From positions 1 to 11,878 of the forward strand of contig DKBC01000254.1 in the NCBI GenBank assembly GCA_002451065.1: a stretch of 11,878 nucleotides of DNA, read 5' to 3'. Below the pieces are notes generated by a model, which had not been told where the DNA came from, searched no databases, and worked only from the letters and a program-made list of their open reading frames with translations. The translations under genes and the position numbers were made by a program. The stretch comes from Betaproteobacteria bacterium UBA6910 (GTDB lineage: Bacteria; Pseudomonadota; Gammaproteobacteria; Burkholderiales; UBA6910). Positions 6,730-11,878 of the stretch are shown in pieces (the stretch's first letter is position 1; each line of letters starts with the position of its first letter).

Positions 6730-8730
6730 CTATTCGTCTGGGCGAGGTTCAAGCGTGAACCAGATGACAGTGCCTCCTCCCGGCTTGGTCTCGGCCCAGA
6801 TTCGGCCGCCGTGCCGCGCGACGATTATTGCCGCGAGAGCAAACCCGCTTCCGGTCGCGGTCGAACCACATTCGCGTCGGGAGTCATCCGCTGGGTGAGT
6901 GAGCTTCCCTCCCTCCATCATGCCGGTCCGCGGCCCGCTATCCATTACGAAGAAAGCCCGCTGCCCGTCCACCTTCCCCTCACCGATCTCGACGCGCGGC
7001 ACCTCCGCCCCCAGGCTGGCCTTCCATGCGCGACCGACCAGCCTCTCCATTGCAACCTGCATGAGCAGCCAGTCACACCTTACTTCCAGATCGGGTTGCA
7101 CCAGGCATTCGACCCGTCCCTCGGGCTCCCCCTCCGCGAGCCGGGCAATCGCCTGCCGGGCCAGGGCGCCCAGATCCACCTCCTCGCGCATGATTTCCCG
7201 ATCCTGCAGGATTGAAAAGGCAAAGGACTTCAGTTCGCCGAGAGTCTCCTCCAACTCCGCGGCGCGCTCCCCAACGCGCCGTTCCAGCGTTTCCCTGAGG
7301 GCCCGCGCCTCCTCCTCCGCCTGCCGGCGCGCCCCCTGCTCCAGAGTCAGTGCCGCGAGATTGCCGATCGCGATGGCGAACATTCTCTGCTCGGGCGTCC
7401 AAGAAATCGGTGGACCCACATGCTCGTGGCAGAAAACGCCCGCGATCACCCCGCGCAGCCGAACAGGAACGTCAATCACCGAGCCGATGCCCAGCGGGTC
7501 CAGGTAAGCATCGGCCAACTCCCGCGTGAGCTCGTCGCTGCGCGCATCGTCGGCAACTATAGCTTCCTCGCTTCCGATCGCCTCGATAAACCGCCCCGCC
7601 GACCGCACCGTAACAACGGCCCCGCTGCTGTGCCGGTCTAGACTGCGCTGGTACAGGTCCGCACAGCGCATGGCGTCCCGCGCCGGCGTCAACATCCACA
7701 AGCCGACCCGCTCCACTTCCAATTGCTTCGCCGCCGCCTCGGTGAGGGCGCGCGCCGCGGCTTCCGCGTCTCCTCCGACGAACGGGTCGCTGCGGGCGAT
7801 CGCAGCCAGCGCGCGCTGCTGACGGAGGAGCCGGTCCCGGCTCTTGCGGATCAAATCGTGGGCCCGTTGCCGGTCGCTCACGTTCAGGATGATGAGTTGC
7901 GCGATCCACGCATCGCCCTCGAGGTTCGAAACCCCGGCAATTTCCGTTTCCAGGACGCTCTCGTCGCGGCGAAGCAGGGTCAACCGCTTCAGGGGCAGGG
8001 AGGCCGCGCCGCCGGAGAGCGCGACAATCATCTCGGCAGCCTGACCCCTGTGTTCCGGAACCACGAAGTCCAGGAAGTCTCGCCCCACCAGCTCCCTGGC
8101 ATCCCCCGCACCCACCATGGTCATGAAGGCGGAATTGACGAACTCGATGGCTCCGTGCTGATGCTTCACGATGCCCAGCGGAGCGCTCTCCACGAGCCGA
8201 CGGTAGCGGGTCTCGCTGGTCTCGAGTTCCCGGTTTGCGGTCTCAATGGCGCGCAGGGGGATCCGTCGCAACGGTCCGTAGATCAGCAATCCCAGGCCAA
8301 TGCTCACCCCCAGCACGACGACGGCGCGATACAGGATGCCCCGGCCGGAAGCCATCACCTCGACCTCGCCGACCGGGCTGCCGAAATCAAAAAATTCTGC
8401 CCGACGCGCCATCACGGGCCACTCGGACGGCGCCCCGGCGCGGACGATCACCTGTCCGTCACGATTGACCACGCGGACTTCCCCGCCGAGGGTGCGGTTG
8501 GCCTCCAACAGCCAGAGAAGGCGGTCCGTGGGGAGTTGCCAGGCAGTTGGATTCCTGCCGACGAACTCGGTAATGGCCTTCGCCTGCTGGCTCGCTTCAA
8601 CCTCCAGGCGTGACGTCGCCCCGGTGTACACGTCCCATGTGAACGCGATCGGCGGCGCCACGGAAACCACGAGCGAGACCAGCCCCGCGAGGCGCGAGAC
8701 CTTGCGCTCGACCTCTGCCCTAATTGCCAT
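6730..8730 (-). CDS. Membrane PAS-GAF sensor with degenerate histidine-kinase core (probable pseudokinase)
   Basis: Protein of 666 aa. TM1 (about 14-34) and TM2 (about 133-152) flank a periplasmic sensor region of about 95 residues. A PAS domain (172-287, ETRYRRLVESAPLGIVKH) and a GAF domain (about 318-465, ending IDVPVRLRGVIAGVFCHEHVGPP) follow, then a coiled coil (465-505) and a HATPase-like end. The usual phospho-accepting segment is absent: LKSFAFSI runs straight into LQDREIMREEVDL with no histidine. In related kinases about 45-50 residues carrying SHDLRAPL separate these parts. The N-box reads ERLVGRAWK (562-570), with Arg567 where Asn is expected. Asp597 of the G1 box (DSG) and a GSG in the G2 box remain. 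The start at 8730 gives a short basic N-terminus before TM1 and overlaps the upstream binding-protein gene by 11 nt, so the two are probably translationally coupled. Confidence 0.88.
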   Translation of the reverse strand: MAIRAEVERKVSRLAGLVSLVVSVAPPIAFTWDVYTGATSRLEVEASQQAKAITEFVGRNPTAWQLPTDRLLWLLEANRTLGGEVRVVNRDGQVIVRAGAPSEWPVMARRAEFFDFGSPVGEVEVMASGRGILYRAVVVLGVSIGLGLLIYGPLRRIPLRAIETANRELETSETRYRRLVESAPLGIVKHQHGAIEFVNSAFMTMVGAGDARELVGRDFLDFVVPEHRGQAAEMIVALSGGAASLPLKRLTLLRRDESVLETEIAGVSNLEGDAWIAQLIILNVSDRQRAHDLIRKSRDRLLRQQRALAAIARSDPFVGGDAEAAARALTEAAAKQLEVERVGLWMLTPARDAMRCADLYQRSLDRHSSGAVVTVRSAGRFIEAIGSEEAIVADDARSDELTRELADAYLDPLGIGSVIDVPVRLRGVIAGVFCHEHVGPPISWTPEQRMFAIAIGNLAALTLEQGARRQAEEEARALRETLERRVGERAAELEETLGELKSFAFSILQDREIMREEVDLGALARQAIARLAEGEPEGRVECLVQPDLEVRCDWLLMQVAMERLVGRAWKASLGAEVPRVEIGEGKVDGQRAFFVMDSGPRTGMMEGGKLTHPADDSRRECGSTATGSGFALAAIIVARHGGRIWAETKPGGGTVIWFTLEPRPDE

Positions 8731-9571
8731 GGGGCGCGGGCAGGTGCTCGCTGCGAAGCAGAAATTCGCCGACCTGAGGTGACTGCAGGAAATCCAGGAA
8801 TGCCTGAACCTGTGCTCCCGGCTGCCTGCGGACCACCAGGTGAAGTACCTTGGACCAGGGATAGTTTCCCGCGGCCAGCGCCTCGGCGCTGGGCACCTGG
8901 CCGGCGATCGGAAGAACGCCCACATTGGCGTTCATCAATCGGATAAGACCCAAAGTGGTCGATCCCAGGGAGCCCGGCGTCTGCTCGATCAAATTCAGCG
9001 CCTCGATGTCGGACGAGGCGGTCACCATCCCTTTCCGGTCGAGGGCACGGGTCATGGCGTCGTCCAACCCGGGCGACATGGCGCGGATGGCCGCAGTATC
9101 GGCATCAAAGCTCGGGCGGAGAACCAGCCGGATGGGAGCACCGTTATCCCAGCTGGCCAGGCGGCCCGCGTAGACATCTGCGAGCTGCTTCAGGTCGAAG
9201 CCGCCGCTGCGTTTCCCGTCCCGAGTGGCAAACACAAAGGGCGTGCGCGCGAAATCCAGTTCCAGCATTTCACCGTTTCTCTCGTCGCCTTCCAGGCGCC
9301 GGGCGCTTATGGCCATGTGGAGCTTGCCCGCGCGAACCGCCTTGAGCGCCGCCCCGCTCCCAAGGGGGGGATCGATCACGCGGATATCCGCATTTGGCGC
9401 CGTCTTGCGGTATTCATCGACCAGCGCCTGCAACAGCCGGCTGCCGGAACCGGTGCCGCCCACCAGGATGACGTCGGCGGCAATCGCCGGAAAGGCGCAG
9501 AAGCAACAAATCATCAGCCCTGCAAACCACGCGGCGATATGGTGCGGACGTTGCCGCTTCGGTGTCGTCAA
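8720..9571 (-). CDS. PstS-like periplasmic substrate-binding protein
   Basis: Exported ligand-binding protein of 283 aa, related to the phosphate-binding PstS type. A basic N-terminus (TPKRQRPHH) and hydrophobic run form a signal peptide with likely cleavage at AIAA/D (near 32). Two glycine-rich ligand-loop motifs follow, GGTGSGSRLLQAL (38-50) and GSGAALKAVRAGKLHMAISAR (71-91), with later DLKQLADVYAGRLASW (126-141), AGNYPWSK and a C-terminal AFLDFLQSPQVGEFLL. No ATG gives a usable start. The TTG at 9571, 9 nt after AAGGAG, gives a perfect signal peptide. No ABC permease or ATPase gene is adjacent. The gene overlaps the downstream membrane sensor by 11 nt, suggesting that the protein delivers a ligand signal to that sensor rather than feeding transport. 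The ligand is unproven; phosphate or another oxyanion is only a family-based guess. Confidence 0.88.
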   Translation of the reverse strand: MTTPKRQRPHHIAAWFAGLMICCFCAFPAIAADVILVGGTGSGSRLLQALVDEYRKTAPNADIRVIDPPLGSGAALKAVRAGKLHMAISARRLEGDERNGEMLELDFARTPFVFATRDGKRSGGFDLKQLADVYAGRLASWDNGAPIRLVLRPSFDADTAAIRAMSPGLDDAMTRALDRKGMVTASSDIEALNLIEQTPGSLGSTTLGLIRLMNANVGVLPIAGQVPSAEALAAGNYPWSKVLHLVVRRQPGAQVQAFLDFLQSPQVGEFLLRSEHLPAPHGN

Positions 9572-9580
9572 GGGCCTGTT

Positions 9581-9586
9581 CTCCTT
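9581..9586 (-). promoter_or_regulatory. Ribosome binding site fixing a TTG start
   Basis: Minus-strand AAGGAG lies 9 nt before TTG 9571, the start of the binding-protein gene. No in-frame ATG lies between this site and the signal-peptide core, so the TTG is the best start. Confidence 0.75.
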
Positions 9587-9599
9587 AATCGGCGGGTAG

Positions 9600-9614
9600 C
9601 CGGCAGGCTGCCGG
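9600..9614 (-). other. Small perfect hairpin in the leader of the binding-protein gene
   Basis: CCGGCA and TGCCGG (6-bp arms, 3-nt loop) lie 13 nt before the ribosome binding site of the binding-protein gene, in the 160-nt gap after alanine dehydrogenase. No T-run follows. It might be a weak pause or a processing site. A TAGAAT -10-like hexamer on the minus strand (9655-9660) hints at an internal promoter, but no good -35 goes with it. Confidence 0.35.
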
Positions 9615-9731
9615 AAAGAATGAGAGCGAATCCACCTAGGAAACGACGTTACCGATTCTAACGTGGAGGCCTCTGGCTGAGGAACCCAACGCTGTCGGAT
9701 TCTGTGACCCTCGTATGTCTCGACGACAGGC

Positions 9732-10850
9732 CTAGGACCCCGCCGCCTGCAGGACATCGGTGCACGGCAGACCGAGGGATTCGGCGACGTTCGGGTGGGT
9801 CACCCGGCCCGCGCAGACGTTGAGGCCGGCGCGCAGATGCGGATCGCGCCGCAGCGCCTCCTTCCAGCCGTTTTCCGCCAACTCCAGCGTCAGGGGCAGC
9901 GTCGCCGCGTTCAGGGCATAGGTGGAAGTGCGCGGCACGGCGCCGGGCATGTTGGTCACGCAGTAATGGACCACGTCGTCCACGACGTAAGTGGGATCCG
10001 AATGGGTTGTCGGCCTGGATGTTTCCAGGCAGCCCCCCTGGTCGATGGCGACGTCCACCACCACGGCGCCCGGCTTCATGCGCTTCACCATTTCGGCGGT
10101 GACCAGCCTGGGCGCCGACGCGCCCGGAATCAGCACGCCGCCGATCACCAGGTCCGCCGACAGCACATGGTGCTCCACGGCTTCCGCAGTAGAGAACACG
10201 GTGTTTACTGCAGCGCCGAACTGATGGGCCAATCGCCGCAGCGCGTCCAGAGAGCGGTCGATGACCACCACCCGCGCGCCCATTCCCGCCGCCACCAGGG
10301 CGGCGTTGGAGCCCACCACGCCACCGCCCAGAATCGTCACCTTCCCGGGCGGAACGCCCGGCACCCCGCCCAGCAGGATGCCCATGCCGCCGCGCTCCTT
10401 TTCCAGGCAGGAGGCGCCCACCTGCACGGACATCCTTCCCGCCACTTCCGACATGGGCGCCAGCAGCGGCAGTCCGCCGTCCGACGAGGTGACGGTCTCA
10501 TAGGCGATGCACACCGCACCGCTTGCCATCAGGTCTCGCGTCTGCTCGGGGTCCGGTGCCAGATGCAGATAGGTGAACAGAACCTGGCCCGCCCTCAGCC
10601 ATTTTCGCTCCCGGGGCTGGGGCTCCTTGACCTTGACGACGAGATCCGCCTCAGCAAACACCTGCTCCGCACTGTCCGCGATGCGGGCTCCCGCCGCCTG
10701 GTACGCCGAGTCCGCCGCGCTGATGCCCTGGCCGGCACCCCGTTCCATGATCACCTGGTGGCCGCGGGTGGTAAGCTCCCGCGCGCTCGCGGGGGTGAGT
10801 CCCACGCGGTATTCGTGGACCTTGATCTCTTTCGGCACTCCAATAAGCAT
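9732..10850 (-). CDS. ald: Alanine dehydrogenase
   Basis: NAD-dependent L-alanine dehydrogenase (L-alanine + NAD+ + water to pyruvate + ammonium + NADH), cytosolic, linking alanine use to carbon and nitrogen metabolism. At 372 aa it has full family length. Known active-site residues fall at the expected numbers: Arg15 and Lys75 (KVKEPQ) for the carboxylate, His96 (YLHLA) and Asp270 (VAIDQGG) for catalysis. The Rossmann motif ILGGGVVG (173-180) and Asp198, which selects NAD, are present, as are [14 protein letters not shown] (128-141) and the C-terminal [14 protein letters not shown]. The ATG follows GAGGAG with 7-nt spacing. It lies 55 nt after the Nudix gene with no terminator, so the two are probably co-transcribed. 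The binding-protein gene follows after 160 nt. Confidence 0.96.
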   Translation of the reverse strand: MLIGVPKEIKVHEYRVGLTPASARELTTRGHQVIMERGAGQGISAADSAYQAAGARIADSAEQVFAEADLVVKVKEPQPRERKWLRAGQVLFTYLHLAPDPEQTRDLMASGAVCIAYETVTSSDGGLPLLAPMSEVAGRMSVQVGASCLEKERGGMGILLGGVPGVPPGKVTILGGGVVGSNAALVAAGMGARVVVIDRSLDALRRLAHQFGAAVNTVFSTAEAVEHHVLSADLVIGGVLIPGASAPRLVTAEMVKRMKPGAVVVDVAIDQGGCLETSRPTTHSDPTYVVDDVVHYCVTNMPGAVPRTSTYALNAATLPLTLELAENGWKEALRRDPHLRAGLNVCAGRVTHPNVAESLGLPCTDVLQAAGS

Positions 10851-10905
10851 GGGGTCGCTCCTCGACCTAAGGCACCCGGATACAGTCTAGCCGACCTGCC
10901 GTTCT

Positions 10906-11754
10906 CTAGGGCGCCCGGAAAATCCCGCGCATGTCAGGGTCGTCCGGCTCGCGCAGGAATCCGTTCCGAAACAGAAAATCCAGCGCCACCAAGCTCGCGT
11001 CCACGGTCAACTTGCCTGCGGCAATCAGTTCCTCAATTTCTTCCAGCCGGCACAAGCGAAATTCGGCCACCTCCCCGTCCTGGTTGACGGGTCCAAAGTT
11101 CGGCGGGAGTTCGAGGTCGTGGGAAAACACTGTCTCGTTCTGGACGCCCTCGGGCACGTCGCGCAGCACCTGGATGCGCCGGCCCGCATTGGCGCGTTCC
11201 ACGATGTCCGCGCCGATCCCGGCTTCCTCCCATCCCTCCTTAACAAGGGTTTCCCGAACCGAACATCCATGCCCGATACCGCCACCGACCAGGTTGTCGA
11301 GCATGCCGGGATCGATGGGCTTCGCCGGGCTGCGCCGAGCGATCCACATGCGGCATCCGTCGTCCGCGGGGACCACGCCGTTGAGATGTGCGGCGTAGGT
11401 AAGTATCCCGAAGAATCTTGCCGCGGCGCGCTCGATGAATGCCAGGGGCGGCTGATCAAGTCCCTCGCCAATCGCGAAGCGCTCGTCGCGCCATCCGGTG
11501 ATCACGCCTTCCGCCGCCAGCCGCTCGATGACGCCGCCGAGGGCCGCGGTACGCTCGCGCTCTTCCCTGAGCAGGTCGGAAAGGGTCACCCCGTGTTGAT
11601 CAAAGCGGAACAGCCCGGGCCACGCTCGCAGATGTTCCGCGAGATCCACGCGAATCCAACCGACCGCGTGACCTGCCACCCGGAAGCGGCGACAACGCCC
11701 GGGCTCAAGTGCCCGTGCGGCCGCAAGGCAGGGAAAGTCGGTGAAGTGTCCCAT
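10906..11754 (-). CDS. Nudix hydrolase with N-terminal DUF4743-type domain
   Basis: Hydrolase of nucleoside-diphosphate-type compounds, 282 aa. The N-terminal half (1-120) matches the DUF4743 arrangement (RFRVAGHAVGWIRVDLAEHL, then FGILTYAAHLNGVV). The Nudix domain (about 115-275) carries the box from Gly158 to Ile180, GGIGHGCSVRETLVKEGWEEAGI in two joined parts. The metal-binding Glu176/Glu177 pair is kept, but the first box glutamate is Cys164 and the usual arginine is Lys172. Related eukaryotic and bacterial proteins act on oxidised thiamine diphosphates, but the substrate here is unproven. ATG 11754 is chosen over an upstream in-frame TTG (11820) because family alignments begin close to FTDFPCLAAA; no strong Shine-Dalgarno sequence is seen. 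It is followed by alanine dehydrogenase 55 nt downstream. Confidence 0.88.
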   Translation of the reverse strand: MGHFTDFPCLAAARALEPGRCRRFRVAGHAVGWIRVDLAEHLRAWPGLFRFDQHGVTLSDLLREERERTAALGGVIERLAAEGVITGWRDERFAIGEGLDQPPLAFIERAAARFFGILTYAAHLNGVVPADDGCRMWIARRSPAKPIDPGMLDNLVGGGIGHGCSVRETLVKEGWEEAGIGADIVERANAGRRIQVLRDVPEGVQNETVFSHDLELPPNFGPVNQDGEVAEFRLCRLEEIEELIAAGKLTVDASLVALDFLFRNGFLREPDDPDMRGIFRAP

Positions 11755-11780
11755 GGGGCGCTCGGCGCCACCGGATTTGC

Positions 11781-11802
11781 CCGACTCGCGGAACCGAGCC
11801 GG
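11781..11802 (-). other. Hairpin between tRNA-Arg and the Nudix gene
   Basis: CCGACTCG (11781-11788) pairs with CGAGCCGG (11795-11802), an 8-bp stem with one G-U pair on the minus strand and a 6-nt loop. It starts 25 nt after the tRNA 3' end and lies in the leader of the Nudix gene. No T-run follows, so it may be a processing or pause structure rather than a terminator. Confidence 0.4.
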
Positions 11803-11827
11803 CCCCACCGGGGGATGCAATGCAATC

Positions 11828-11878
11828 TGGCGCGCCCGAGACGACTCGAACGTCCGACCCCTGCCTTCGGAGGGCAGT
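11828..11878 (-). tRNA. tRNA-Arg (anticodon CCG), 3' part only
   Basis: The 3' 51 nt of a tRNA read on the minus strand and run off the window. Visible parts, in order, are the anticodon stem CTGCC/GGCAG with 7-nt loop CTCCGAA (anticodon CCG at 11870-11868), a 5-nt variable loop GGGTC, the T arm GGACG-TTCGAGT-CGTCT, the acceptor strand CGGGCGC, discriminator G and an encoded CCA (11830-11828). The acceptor strand predicts a 5' end of GCGCCCG, as is usual for proteobacterial tRNA-Arg. It would read CGG codons. The D arm and 5' acceptor strand are outside the window. Confidence 0.93.

Noticed and set aside
7170..7240. Frameshift explaining the missing HisKA region of the sensor
   Set aside because: The frame is continuous and both sides stay in register with the family; the other frames here show no SHDLRAPL-like stretch, so missing sequence fits better than a frameshift.
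8731..8925. N-terminal extension of the sensor gene into the binding-protein gene
   Set aside because: The extra 65 residues are antisense-like, Arg/Ser/Cys-rich and antecede a good start at 8730 that gives a normal basic N-terminus before TM1.

Overview
The window comes from a high-GC genome (roughly 65 % GC by eye) of a Gram-negative bacterium. It encodes an RND/outer-membrane-factor efflux system, a periplasmic lipocalin, a LysR regulator and a periplasmic binding protein. A beta- or gammaproteobacterium is the most likely source, but this is inferred from gene families and composition and no species can be named. Apart from the two edges, genes are intact and closely packed, and no transposase, phage gene or CRISPR array is visible.

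Layout. (1) 1-4005, + strand: the C-terminal part of an HAE1-type RND efflux permease (5' end outside the window), a NodT-type outer-membrane lipoprotein channel starting 1 nt after it, and a secreted SYLF/YSC84-domain protein 38 nt further on, probably one operon. (2) 4015-5300, - strand: a Blc-type lipocalin convergent with the SYLF gene (9 nt apart), and upstream of it a 182-aa helical protein I cannot name; a clear intrinsic terminator separates them. (3) 5301-6347: a divergent control region with two inverted repeats, then a CrgA/DmlR-like LysR regulator on the + strand. (4) 6348-6729: a gene-poor spacer with hairpins. (5) 6730-11754, - strand, transcribed in the order Nudix hydrolase (DUF4743 type), alanine dehydrogenase, PstS-like periplasmic binding protein (TTG start), membrane PAS-GAF sensor overlapping the previous gene by 11 nt. 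(6) 11828-11878, - strand: the 3' half of tRNA-Arg(CCG), running off the window.

How the genes fit together. The efflux permease and channel form two thirds of a tripartite pump; the adaptor is presumably upstream of the window. The binding protein and the overlapping sensor look like a ligand-sensing pair. The most notable feature of the window is that this sensor, although built like a PAS-GAF histidine kinase, lacks the phospho-accepting histidine region and has arginine in place of the N-box asparagine, so it is probably a pseudokinase or a decayed kinase. No response regulator is encoded nearby. The LysR regulator probably controls itself and the divergent 182-aa gene.
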